Source: Chloroflexota bacterium
GTDB taxonomy: Bacteria; Chloroflexota; Limnocylindria; Limnocylindrales; CSP1-4
Assembly (NCBI GenBank): GCA_021812735.1
Contig: JAKAMV010000472.1
Coordinates: forward strand, 1 to 7,672
Length of the DNA: 7,672 nucleotides
Direction of reading: 5' to 3'
The position numbers and the translations under genes were made by a program. Under the pieces are notes generated by a model. That model ran no database searches, was not told the DNA's origin, and worked only from the letters and a program-made list of their open reading frames with translations. Of this stretch, positions 1 to 6,516 are shown piece after piece. Within the stretch, counting starts at the first letter, position 1. Every line of letters begins with the position of its first letter.

Positions 1-81
1 TCCCACGCCGCTGCCGCAGCGGCGCGCGCCGCCCGCCGCGCCGCCGCGCCGCTTCCCACGTCGCCGCGCCGCTGCAGCCAG
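1..81. repeat. G/C low-complexity direct repeats
   Basis: The 11-mer CGCCGCGCCGC occurs three times, at 34-44, 42-52 (an 8-base tandem step) and 62-72. TCCCACG occurs at 1-7 and 54-60, each followed by a CGCCGCTGC-containing stretch, so 1-20 and 54-81 look like diverged copies of one unit. Positions 6-24 also form a 19-base near-palindrome, CGCCGCTGC and GCAGCGGCG around a single C. This could be slippage-prone intergenic DNA or the edge of a longer repeat cut by the window. No function is evident. Confidence 0.5.
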
Positions 82-337
82 CGACTCAACGGTGCGCCGG
101 CGACACGACCCGCTCGCCCCGAGACGCAATCGTGCGGTCTGATGGCTGTGTGCCGTCTCGCAGCGCACGACCGCGTCGCCCGCGGAAGCATCCGAGCCGC
201 GAACGCACCGTTCAGTCGCCAGGCGATGCATCGGTCCTCCGCGCCCTGCTGGGGGCCGAAGCATGCGAACGGCCCGCCGCCCCGTTCACACGCCATGCGA
301 GCCACGGGGGTCGCGACCAAGCAGGGCGGAGGTGGCT

Positions 338-357
338 GCCACGCCCCCGAGCGTGGC
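338..357 (-). terminator. Hairpin after the metallophosphoesterase gene
   Basis: A perfect 7-bp inverted repeat, GCCACGC (338-344) and GCGTGGC (351-357), encloses a 6-base loop and starts 9 bases beyond the stop codon of the minus-strand metallophosphoesterase gene. Position and geometry fit a transcription terminator. There is no T-tract on the minus-strand side, so it would have to be a tract-less hairpin or a 3'-end stabiliser. This is inferred from structure alone. Confidence 0.4.
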
Positions 358-366
358 GCACGCGCG

Positions 367-1293
367 TCAGCCTCTCGGGAGCGGCCCCTTCGCATGCAGC
401 CACCAGTCGTCCACGACCGACGGAAGCGCGGCGTCGATCGCCAGCACCTCCTCGGGTGTGACCGGCGCGTCGGCGACCGCCCGAGGCTGGACGGGCTCGG
501 AGAACAGCACCGCGTCGTCGAGGCGGTCCCCGGCCAGGCGCGCGAGCGAGACGGTCTGGCCGCGCCAGGTGTCGAGGTTGAGGGCGCGGACGCCGTGGAA
601 CAGCGTGGGCGCTGCGACCGGCGTGTGGCCGAACACCACCCGCTCCATGCGCGCCCGCCGGTAGACGGACCACGCCGAGGCGGACGGGAAGGCCTCCTCC
701 GACTCGAAGAACCGCTGGCGGATCCACAGCCGCTGGGCGCTGCCCTCGAACGCGTCGAGGTCCTGCCCGGGCACGGGCCCGCCGTGCACGAACAGCACGT
801 CGCGCCAGCGGGCGTACGGCGCGAACGACCAGGCGGTGGAGCGGACGTCGGGCGCCGCAGCATCGAAGCGGGCGGCGATGGCGTGTGCGTTCGCCCCGAC
901 CCAGTCGACTGCAGTCAACCCGGCCGAGAGCAGCGTGGCCGCCCCGCCGAAGGTCATGAACGCCCGGAAGATGTCGGGCACGCCGTCAAGGCCCCCCAGC
1001 AGCTGGATCTCGTGATTGCCCTCGAGGAGCACCACCATGCCGCCGCGGACCGGAGCCTGCCCACGCAGCGTCGCCATCCGGCGCACGAGCCCCACGCTGT
1101 CCGGACCGCGGTCCACGAGATCGCCCGTCACCACGAGCGCCGTTCCCGCCGGAGCGGTCCAGGTTCCGCTCCCGTCGGTCAACCCGGCACGCGCCAGCAG
1201 GTGGTCCACGGCGGCCAGCTGGCCGTGGAGGTCGGACGCCGCGAAGACGGTGAAGTCGTCGGGGATCGTGACGGGTGCGATGCGCCTGGGCAC
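367..1293 (-). CDS. PPP-type calcineurin-like metallophosphoesterase
   Basis: A 308-residue cytoplasmic phosphoesterase with the complete metal-site motif set of the PPP family, in order: D21-L-H23-G, G57-D-L-V-D61-R-G, G92-N-H-E95, H170-G-G and F221-G-H223-T. These residues normally bind two divalent metals and activate water to hydrolyse phosphoesters. Relatives include bacterial Ser/Thr protein phosphatases (PrpA type) and diadenosine tetraphosphatase (ApaH type); the sequence does not decide between them. No signal peptide or membrane segment is visible. The start is GTG: an in-frame stop lies two codons upstream and no other start codon precedes the first motif, so the choice is nearly forced, although the ribosome binding site is weak. 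The gene is divergent from the nagA operon and shares its upstream spacer, so the operator there could also affect it. A functional link to sugar metabolism is not shown. Confidence 0.9.
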   Translation of the reverse strand: MPRRIAPVTIPDDFTVFAASDLHGQLAAVDHLLARAGLTDGSGTWTAPAGTALVVTGDLVDRGPDSVGLVRRMATLRGQAPVRGGMVVLLEGNHEIQLLGGLDGVPDIFRAFMTFGGAATLLSAGLTAVDWVGANAHAIAARFDAAAPDVRSTAWSFAPYARWRDVLFVHGGPVPGQDLDAFEGSAQRLWIRQRFFESEEAFPSASAWSVYRRARMERVVFGHTPVAAPTLFHGVRALNLDTWRGQTVSLARLAGDRLDDAVLFSEPVQPRAVADAPVTPEEVLAIDAALPSVVDDWWLHAKGPLPRG

Positions 1294-1351
1294 GCGTCAT
1301 GGATACGCCAGCCCGCCGGATTCGTCCATCGCCTGCCCGTGACGCCGAACG

Positions 1352-1367
1352 ACCCGTCTATACTGGT
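1352..1367. promoter_or_regulatory. Probable HutC-family operator
   Basis: ACCCGTCTATACTGGT is an imperfect palindrome (6 of 8 pairs match). Its core GTCTATAC (1356-1363) fits exactly the GT-N-TA-N-AC consensus known for the HutC subfamily of GntR regulators. It lies in the spacer between the metallophosphoesterase and the GntR/HutC gene, about 130 bases before the regulator's start, and overlaps the best -10 hexamer of the spacer. Bound protein would block RNA polymerase, so autoregulation of the regulator and its operon is the natural reading. I found no other exact match by eye in the window. Confidence 0.6.
1359..1364 (+). promoter_or_regulatory. -10-like hexamer TATACT
   Basis: TATACT differs by one base from the sigma-70 -10 consensus and stands out in very GC-rich DNA. 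No convincing -35 hexamer sits 16-18 bases upstream, so an activator or an alternative sigma factor is possible. Transcription would begin near 1371, leaving a leader of about 125 bases to the chosen start of the regulator. The opposite strand reads TATAGA at 1357-1362, so the same AT-rich patch could also serve the divergent metallophosphoesterase gene. Confidence 0.4.
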
Positions 1368-1495
1368 TGGGCGATCCCATGGTTGACCCGGCCGTGCCGC
1401 GCCGCGCCCGCGGGTTGCGTCGATGGGCCGTGGGCATTCCGGCAGCCGCCAGCCGCCCGGGAGCGGCAGGCTGCAGCAGATGGGGGCCCGACGTG

Positions 1496-2257
1496 ATGGA
1501 TGCTCTCGACGAACCAGCCCCTGCCGCGCGCGCCGCGGTCCCGCACTGGCGGCGCATCGAGCTTGCGCTTCGAGACCGGATCAGCATGCTGGCGCCGGGA
1601 GATCCGCTGCCCTCGGACGCGGCGCTGTGCCGCGAGTTCGGCGTCAGTCGCATGACCGCCCGCAATGCGATGGCCAGGCTCGCCGACGATGGCCTGATCG
1701 TGCGCGTGTCGGGTCGCGGCAGCTACGTCGCGGAGCCGCCCACGCATCGGCGGGCAGACCGCCTGCTCACGTTCAGCGACGAGATGCGCCGTCGCGGCCG
1801 CCGGCCATGGTCGCGGCTGCTCGCGCGCGAGATCCGGCCGTCCACGCCGGCCGAGGCCGCAGCCCTCGCGATCCGGGCCTCGGAGCCGGTGGTGGTGGTC
1901 CGGCGGCTGCGCTGTGCGGACGACGACCCGGTCGCCCTCGAGACGGCGGTGCTGATCGCGCCGGTCGCCGCCGCCGTGCTGGCCGCAGACGTTGAACGGG
2001 GGTCGCTCCACGAGGCGCTGGCGAAGGCTGGCTGGCACCTGCGCCGCGGCGCCGCAACCATCGGCGCCGCAGCGGCAAGCGCCGAGGACGCTCGGCTGCT
2101 CGGCCTTCGTCGCGGCGATCCGCTGCTGGTCGAGCGGCGCGTCATCGCCGACGGGCACGGCCGCCGCGTGGAGTCCACCGAGAGCCGGTATCCGGCCGAC
2201 CGCTATGCGCTCGACGTCCAGTTCGACGTCGAGCCCGACACCAGCCAGGAGTCCTGA
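1496..2257 (+). CDS. GntR/HutC-family regulator (NagR/DasR-like)
   Basis: A 253-residue transcriptional regulator. Residues about 14-80 are a winged helix-turn-helix of the GntR type: the pattern LPSDAALCREFGVSRMTARNA (39-58, abridged by one residue) and the wing GRGSYVA (73-79) are close to family consensus. Residues about 88-245 form a UTRA ligand domain, with the typical DPVALET (144-150) and ESTESRYPADRY (226-237) stretches, which places it in the HutC subfamily. Family members NagR and DasR bind glucosamine-6-phosphate or GlcNAc-6-phosphate. The same ligands are likely here because nagA lies in the same operon, but that is inference. The start was set at ATG 1496 so that the protein begins shortly before the DNA-binding domain; GTG 1493 is equally possible. 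ATG 1379 or TTG 1367 would add an unconserved Arg/Ala-rich tail. The stop overlaps the next start by one base (TGATG). Confidence 0.9.
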   Translation: MDALDEPAPAARAAVPHWRRIELALRDRISMLAPGDPLPSDAALCREFGVSRMTARNAMARLADDGLIVRVSGRGSYVAEPPTHRRADRLLTFSDEMRRRGRRPWSRLLAREIRPSTPAEAAALAIRASEPVVVVRRLRCADDDPVALETAVLIAPVAAAVLAADVERGSLHEALAKAGWHLRRGAATIGAAAASAEDARLLGLRRGDPLLVERRVIADGHGRRVESTESRYPADRYALDVQFDVEPDTSQES

Positions 2258-3411
2258 TGCCCACCGGCCGCGAGCGCATCCGCGCCGCCCTCGCCCACCG
2301 TGAGACCGATCGCCTGCCATTCGACCTCGGCGGGACGCGCCTCACCGGGATCCACGTCCGCGCCTACGCGCGCCTCCGGCCGGCGCTCGGGCTCCAGCCC
2401 GGCGAGCCGCGGGTCGGCGACCTCACCCAGCAGCTCGCCGAGATGGAGCCTGACGTCCTCGACGCCCTGGGCTGCGACGTCCGCAACGTCGCGCCGCGCG
2501 CCGCGTCCACGTACCGGCGCGAGTTCCGCGAGGACGGCGAGCACCGCTGGTTCATCGACGAGTGGGGCGTGGGTCGGCGGATCCCACTGCGGGACGGGCT
2601 GTACTACGACTCGTTCGCGCCGCCGCTGGCGGGCGAGCCGGACGACGCAACGATCGACGGGTTCGCGTGGCCGGACCCGGCCGACCCCGCCCGCTACGAA
2701 GGCATGGCGGACGAGGCGCGCCAGCATGCCGACGAAGGGCGCGCGGTCCACGTGGGCTCGATCTGCGGCGGCCTGACCGAGGGCCTGTTCAAGATGCGCG
2801 GCTTCGAGGACGGGTACATGGACCTCGCGGCCGAGCCCGCCCGGGCGAAGCGGGTCATGGAGCGCATCCTCGAGATCAAGCTCGCGTACTGGGAGCGGGT
2901 GCTCCCGATGCTGGGCGACGCGGTCGACGTCGTGGGCGAGGCCGACGACCTGGGCGGCCAGACGCGGCCGCTGTTCTCGCCCGCCACGTACCGCTCGCTC
3001 GTCAAGCCGCTCCACCGCGAGCTGTTCGACTACCTGCACGCGCGGACCGACGCGAAGGTGTTCTTCCACACCTGCGGCTCGGTGCGCGAGCTGATCCCCG
3101 ATCTGGTCGAGGTCGGCGTGGACGTCCTGAACCCCGTCCAGGTGTCGGCTGTCGGGATGGACACCGCCGAGCTCAAGCGCGAGTACGGACGCGACCTCGT
3201 CTTCTGGGGCGGCGGGGTGGACACGCAGCGGGTCCTCGGCCGCGGCACGCCCGACGAGGTTCGTGCCGAGGTGCGCCGACGGATCGCCGACCTGGCGCCG
3301 GGCGGCGGCTTCGTGTTCGCCGCGGTCCACAACGTCCAGCCCGACGTGCCGGCCGAGAACATCCTCGCGATGCACGGGGCCGCCCGCGAGTGGGAGCCGA
3401 TCCATGCCTGA
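2257..3411 (+). CDS. URO-D-superfamily protein, not HemE
   Basis: A 384-residue protein of the uroporphyrinogen decarboxylase / MtaA-CmuA methyltransferase superfamily. The match rests on the C-terminal half: FFHTCGSVRELIPDL (269-283), DVLNPVQ (289-295), WGGGVDTQ (317-324) and the tail GGGFVFAAVHNVQPDVPAENIL (349-370, here named by position). The N-terminal RQAGR-type motif with the substrate-binding arginine of heme-pathway HemE is missing; the equivalent region reads LPFDLGGTRLTG (20-31). Known relatives of the MtaA type are zinc-dependent corrinoid methyltransferases with an H-x-C...C site. Here H271-x-C273 is present, no cysteine follows it, and H358 lies near where the last ligand is expected. 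Substrate and reaction are unknown. The start is firm: AGGAG at 2247-2251, five bases before an ATG that overlaps the regulator's stop. The last 8 bases overlap nagA, so the three genes are translationally coupled and probably serve one process. No signal peptide or membrane segment is visible. Confidence 0.85.
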   Translation: MPTGRERIRAALAHRETDRLPFDLGGTRLTGIHVRAYARLRPALGLQPGEPRVGDLTQQLAEMEPDVLDALGCDVRNVAPRAASTYRREFREDGEHRWFIDEWGVGRRIPLRDGLYYDSFAPPLAGEPDDATIDGFAWPDPADPARYEGMADEARQHADEGRAVHVGSICGGLTEGLFKMRGFEDGYMDLAAEPARAKRVMERILEIKLAYWERVLPMLGDAVDVVGEADDLGGQTRPLFSPATYRSLVKPLHRELFDYLHARTDAKVFFHTCGSVRELIPDLVEVGVDVLNPVQVSAVGMDTAELKREYGRDLVFWGGGVDTQRVLGRGTPDEVRAEVRRRIADLAPGGGFVFAAVHNVQPDVPAENILAMHGAAREWEPIHA

Positions 3412-4528
3412 GGTCGTCGCCGGTCGTCTCGTGCTCGCCGACGCGCTGGTGCCCGGCCGCGTGGTGGTGGAGGACGGCCGGATCGCGGCGATCGAGCGCG
3501 ACGCTTCGGTTGCCGCCGGGCCCTTGATCGCGCCCGGTTTCATCGACGTCCACTGCCACGGCTGGGGCGGCCACGACGCCACGGGCGACGCGGCCGCGCT
3601 CTCGGGCATGGCCCGCGCGCTGCTCCGCCAGGGCGTCACCTCGTTCCTGCCCACCGCGCCGACGCTGGCGGCCGAGGAGCTGCCCCGCTTCGCCGACCGC
3701 GTCCGCGCCTGGATTCCCACCGCGCCGGCCGACGGCGCCGAGCCGCTCGGGTTCAACCTCGAGGGCCCGTTCATCGCGCCCGCCCGCAAGGGCGCCCACG
3801 ACCCGGCGCTGCTGCGGACGCCCGCCGACCTCGACCCCGCGGTCGTGGACCGCGTGCTCGACGGGCTGCGGATCATGACCATCGCGCCCGAGCTGCCCGG
3901 CTCGCTGGCGCTCATCGCGCGGCTCGCGGAGCGGGGGATCGTGGTGTCCATCGGGCACTCGGCGGCCACGCTCGACGAGTCGCGGGCGGGCTACGCGGCC
4001 GCGGCCGGGCGCGCCACGACCACGCACCTGTTCAACGCCATGACCGGCGTGGACCACCGCAACCCGGGTCTGGCGGTGGCCGCGCTGACCGACGACGACG
4101 CCTACGCCGAGCTGATCGCCGACGGCTTCCACGTCCACCCCGCGCTGTGGCCGATCATCACCCGCACCAAGCCCGCGGACCGCCTGGTGCTGATCAGCGA
4201 CGCGCTGCCGCTCGCGGGGATGGGCGACGGCCGGACGCGCGTCGGCGGCCTGGACGTGGAGGTGCGGGGCGGGCGGGCGACGCTGGTGGGCACGGACACG
4301 CTGGCCGGCTCCACGATCGCACTGGATGCCGCTGTCCGGAACCTCGTCCGCAACGGGCTGCCCCTCCCGCGCGCCGTCGTGGCCGCGTCAGCCAACCCGG
4401 CCGCGCTGCTCGATGCCCACGACCGTGGACGGATCGAGGTGGGCCGCCTCGCACACCTCGTGGAGCTCGACGACGAGCTGCGGGTCCGTCGGGTGCTCCG
4501 GGGCGAGGCCTGGGTGGCGGCAGGCTGA
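3404..4528 (+). CDS. nagA: N-acetylglucosamine-6-phosphate deacetylase
   Basis: A 374-residue amidohydrolase-fold enzyme that removes acetate from GlcNAc-6-phosphate to give glucosamine-6-phosphate, in the cytoplasm, for catabolism or cell-wall recycling. The order of motifs is that of NagA: PGFIDVHCHG with H50 and H52, NLEGPF with metal ligand E120, IGHSAAT with H185, THLFNAM with H208 followed by the substrate-contacting N-A-M, DGFHV (240-244), and LISDALP with the catalytic acid D266. Length is normal for the family. Both histidines of the H-x-H pair are present, so a two-metal site is likely, as in the Bacillus and mycobacterial enzymes and unlike E. coli NagA, where they are replaced. 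The start is ATG 3404, with GGGAG at 3392-3396 seven bases upstream, inside the end of the preceding gene. Upstream extension of the frame is a shadow of that gene. No nagB follows. Confidence 0.95.
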   Translation: MPEVVAGRLVLADALVPGRVVVEDGRIAAIERDASVAAGPLIAPGFIDVHCHGWGGHDATGDAAALSGMARALLRQGVTSFLPTAPTLAAEELPRFADRVRAWIPTAPADGAEPLGFNLEGPFIAPARKGAHDPALLRTPADLDPAVVDRVLDGLRIMTIAPELPGSLALIARLAERGIVVSIGHSAATLDESRAGYAAAAGRATTTHLFNAMTGVDHRNPGLAVAALTDDDAYAELIADGFHVHPALWPIITRTKPADRLVLISDALPLAGMGDGRTRVGGLDVEVRGGRATLVGTDTLAGSTIALDAAVRNLVRNGLPLPRAVVAASANPAALLDAHDRGRIEVGRLAHLVELDDELRVRRVLRGEAWVAAG

Positions 4529-4620
4529 AGGTTGCCATCGACCGGACAGGACGGTGAGCGAAGTCGGGGCGGCGGCCCGGGGCACTCCCAGCGTGGCGGG
4601 GCCGGGGCGCGGCGCGTTGA
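4529..4620. other. Spacer between convergent genes
   Basis: These 92 bases separate the ends of nagA (plus strand) and the lipoprotein gene (minus strand). Both transcription units must stop here or read into each other. The only inverted repeat I find is CGGCCC (4573-4578) with GGGCCG (4599-4604) around a 20-base loop, within a G/C-only stretch and without a T-tract on either side. It may act as a weak bidirectional terminator, but the support is thin. Confidence 0.3.
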
Positions 4621-5721
4621 TCACGGCTGTGCGGCGGCGGTCGGCAGCGGGACCGCGGTGACGTTCCCGTCCGCGACGACGACCAGCGCTGCCTCAGCCG
4701 CGAGCGGGGCGGTCGGCCTGAGGAGGATCGCGGCCTCGCCTCCGTTCCACGCTGCGCCCGACATCTGCTGGGAGCCGATGTCGACGACCGTGGCGCCGGT
4801 CGCCACCCTGCCGACGACGGTCCGGAACGTGTCGGTGAGGCCGACCTGCTCCGTGGTCGCGAAGAGCGCCCCGTCCGCTGAGAGCGCGGCGTACCCCGTG
4901 GTCATCCCGAGGCGTCGGGGGCCGCCCACGGCCGTGACGGCGGACCATGTCGTGAGGTGCCCGGCGACGACCCCGAGGAACGCGAGGCCGGCGGCACTGT
5001 CCGCCGGCCGGGCGAACGTCACGCCCCGGGCGAGGAGCCGGGCGCCCTCGTCCCCGACCGTCCACAGGTAGGCGTCGAACGGGGCGCCGGCGAGCCCGTA
5101 TTCGACACGGGCCTGGGCCGCGGGCGCGAGGATGAATCGTCGCGGGTCAGACGTGGGGGCGACGGCGACGTACCCGCGGGGCAGCGCGTCGCTCGCCACG
5201 GCTCGGCCGTCGATGGCGATCCGAAGGAGCCTGCCGGCGCCTGTGACGAGGTAGCCGCCGCCGGGCAGCGCGGGCAGGCCGTAGGCGTCCCAGTCGTCCT
5301 GCAGGCCGGCGGGGCGGGCGGCCGAGCGGACCGCGCCCGCGGTCACGATGTCGACCTCGTCCACGCGAGGGTAGGCGACCGACCTGCCGTCGGTGGCGGC
5401 CATGTCGGGCATGCCGTCGCTGAACGCCGCCTCCTCGCTCCAGGCGCCGCCGGCTGCATCGACCGAGAGGAGCCGGTAGTCGGGTGGCCCATCCGGCGGG
5501 AATGCCTCCTCGATGACGGCGATCCGCCGGCCCGTCCAGCCGACGAGAGCGAAGAACGGCTGCCCTGGAGCACCCGTTGCCAGTGCGAGGGACGGGGCGG
5601 GCAGCGAGGTCCCGCCGGGTGCCGATGGCGAGCCGGCGCTCAGCGGCGGCGGGAACGACGGGGTCGGGCCGGACGAGCATCCGGCCAGAAGGAACGCGAG
5701 GATGACTCCGCTCGTTCTCGT
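4621..5721 (-). CDS. Predicted lipoprotein with apparent ACG start
   Basis: A secreted lipoprotein of unknown function, 366 residues if read from ACG at 5719-5721. The first residues are (M)RTSGVILAFLLAGC: a short basic start, a hydrophobic stretch and a lipobox L-A-G-C with the lipidated cysteine at 15. A Pro/Ser/Gly-rich linker follows (about 16-54), usual for proteins tethered outside the membrane. The remainder has many short strand-like units (for example RRIAVIEE, YRLLSVDAAG, GGYLVTGAGRLLRIAIDG), suggesting a beta-propeller-like fold; this is a guess from pattern, and no enzyme motif is seen. Codon use is that of a real gene throughout. No ATG, GTG, CTG or TTG occurs in frame near the signal peptide; the nearest is TTG at 5833-5835, 38 residues earlier, which would ruin the signal. 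It lies 145 bases after the aldolase gene on the same strand and may be transcribed separately. Confidence 0.7.
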   Translation of the reverse strand, partial: TRTSGVILAFLLAGCSSGPTPSFPPPLSAGSPSAPGGTSLPAPSLALATGAPGQPFFALVGWTGRRIAVIEEAFPPDGPPDYRLLSVDAAGGAWSEEAAFSDGMPDMAATDGRSVAYPRVDEVDIVTAGAVRSAARPAGLQDDWDAYGLPALPGGGYLVTGAGRLLRIAIDGRAVASDALPRGYVAVAPTSDPRRFILAPAAQARVEYGLAGAPFDAYLWTVGDEGARLLARGVTFARPADSAAGLAFLGVVAGHLTTWSAVTAVGGPRRLGMTTGYAALSADGALFATTEQVGLTDTFRTVVGRVATGATVVDIGSQQMSGAAWNGGEAAILLRPTAPLAAEAALVVVADGNVTAVPLPTAAAQP

Positions 5722-5727
5722 ACCCCG

Positions 5728-5735
5728 ACCTCCTC
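5728..5735 (-). promoter_or_regulatory. Ribosome binding site fixing the lipoprotein start
   Basis: On the minus strand GAGGAGGT, a near-perfect anti-16S complement, is followed by six bases and then ACG (5719-5721), which opens the lipoprotein signal peptide. Spacing is ideal for initiation at that ACG and at no other codon, so this site decides the start despite the non-standard codon. Confidence 0.65.
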
Positions 5736-5752
5736 GGTGCGCTGCCCGGGCT

Positions 5753-5770
5753 GCCCCGTGCGGCCGGGGC
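5753..5770 (-). terminator. Hairpin between aldolase and lipoprotein genes
   Basis: A perfect 6-bp inverted repeat, GCCCCG (5753-5758) and CGGGGC (5765-5770), with a 6-base loop sits about 97 bases after the aldolase stop and just before the lipoprotein ribosome binding site. It could end the epimerase-aldolase transcript or structure the lipoprotein leader. No T-tract follows, and G/C hairpins arise easily at this composition, so support is weak. Confidence 0.25.
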
Positions 5771-5866
5771 GTAGACGCTCGGGGATCGGCTCGCGTGCCG
5801 TGGGCCGGAATCCCCGTCGGCGAGGACGGACGCAAAGCGGCGCAGAGCTCGCCCGCCTCGAGCGTC

Positions 5867-6514
5867 TCAGGCCGGTCTGCCTCCCTGCCCGATCGAGACC
5901 GCCTCGGCGGCAGCAGACGCGATCGCCTCCCAGCGGTGCTCGCGGATCGCGTCCGGCGGCGCAATCCAGGTCCCGCCGCAGGCCACGACAGCCGGAACGC
6001 CGAGGTACTCGGCGAGGTTGGCGGCCGTGACGCCGCCCGTGGGAACGAACCGCACCTCGCGGTACGGCGCCGCGACGGCCTTGATGTAGCGGACGCCGCC
6101 CGCGGCCTCGGCCGGGAAGAACTTGACGAGCCGGATCCCCGCGGCGAGCGCCATCTCGATCTCGGTGGGCGTGACCGCGCCCGGCAGCATGGCCACCCGG
6201 AGCTCCGCGGCGCGCGCCAGCACGGCCGTCCCGAACCCGGGCGCCACGATGAACTCGGCACCCGCCTCGACGGCCCGATCCACGGTCGGGGCGTCCAGCA
6301 CCGTCCCCGCGCCGACCAGCACGTCGGGGCAGGCGGCCCGGATGCGGGCGATCGCATCGGCGGCAGCGGCTGTCCGGAAGGTCACCTCGACCATCGGCAG
6401 CCCGCCGTCGCGCAGCGCCTCCGCAAGCCCGACCGCGTCGGCGGCGTCGTTGATGCTCACCACGGGGACGACGCGCAGCTCGGCGAGCCGGCGGGAGAGC
6501 GATGCGATGTCCAT
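5867..6514 (-). CDS. eda: KDPG/KHG aldolase
   Basis: A 215-residue class I aldolase that splits 2-keto-3-deoxy-6-phosphogluconate into pyruvate and glyceraldehyde-3-phosphate (Entner-Doudoroff and uronate breakdown). Many members also cleave 4-hydroxy-2-oxoglutarate or KDPGal. All family landmarks are in place: VEVTFRT with the catalytic glutamate E43, GAGTVLD (68-74), the Schiff-base lysine K131 in VKFFPAEAAGG, and the phosphate-binding PTGGV (158-162). Length and spacing equal those of E. coli Eda (213 residues, E45 and K133). The start ATG lies two bases after the epimerase stop, so it is translated by coupling; its own ribosome binding site is only a loose G-rich stretch. The longer open frame upstream is a shadow of the epimerase gene. 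No KDG kinase or Entner-Doudoroff dehydratase is in the window, so which pathway it serves is open. Confidence 0.93.
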   Translation of the reverse strand: MDIASLSRRLAELRVVPVVSINDAADAVGLAEALRDGGLPMVEVTFRTAAAADAIARIRAACPDVLVGAGTVLDAPTVDRAVEAGAEFIVAPGFGTAVLARAAELRVAMLPGAVTPTEIEMALAAGIRLVKFFPAEAAGGVRYIKAVAAPYREVRFVPTGGVTAANLAEYLGVPAVVACGGTWIAPPDAIREHRWEAIASAAAEAVSIGQGGRPA

Positions 6515-6516
6515 GG

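Larger units (their letters stand above)
1..366. other. Gene-free left end of the window
   Basis: I see no gene I can support here. Long frames are open on both strands, but they are what very GC-rich DNA gives by chance: their third codon positions are far less G/C-biased than in the real genes of the window, and none shows a recognisable domain. The stretch contains a G/C low-complexity repeat (1-81), a 7-bp inverted repeat CGAGACG/CGTCTCG (120-126 with 154-160, 27-base loop) of unclear meaning, and a hairpin behind the metallophosphoesterase gene (338-357). A gene running off the left edge cannot be excluded. Confidence 0.5.

Noticed and set aside
120..160. Inverted repeat CGAGACG/CGTCTCG
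   Set aside because: The loop is 27 bases, no gene end or start is nearby, and a 7-bp match is easily found by chance here.
1..231. Possible minus-strand gene starting at ATG 231 with GGAGGA upstream and open to the left edge
   Set aside because: The gap between GGAGGA and the ATG is only three bases, third codon positions lack the bias of the true genes, and the end would be made of low-complexity Arg/Gly/Ala. It stays unproven rather than excluded.
142..1386. Long plus-strand open frame of 414 codons opposite the metallophosphoesterase gene
   Set aside because: It lies antisense to a gene with a full PPP motif set, has no recognisable domain, and is the usual by-product of G/C-biased third codon positions.
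1379..1495. Earlier starts for the GntR regulator (TTG 1367, ATG 1379)
   Set aside because: They add about 40 unconserved residues, lack a good ribosome binding site, and would start almost at the expected transcription start.
2257..3411. Annotation of the URO-D-family gene as hemE
   Set aside because: The HemE N-terminal RQAGR motif is missing and the gene sits in an amino-sugar operon with no heme genes.
2203..3969. Minus-strand open frame of 588 codons across the URO-D-like gene and nagA
   Set aside because: It is antisense to two clearly conserved proteins; its residues are an Arg/Ala/Ser/Pro-rich mix without domains.
5769..5776. Near matches to the HutC core: GCGTAGAC at 5769-5776 and again at 7142-7149
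   Set aside because: Each has one mismatch in the fixed positions. The second is inside the epimerase coding region and the first has no promoter-like context.
5722..6357. Upstream extension of the lipoprotein frame through the aldolase gene
   Set aside because: It runs out of frame through eda and would bury the signal peptide more than 200 residues inside the protein.
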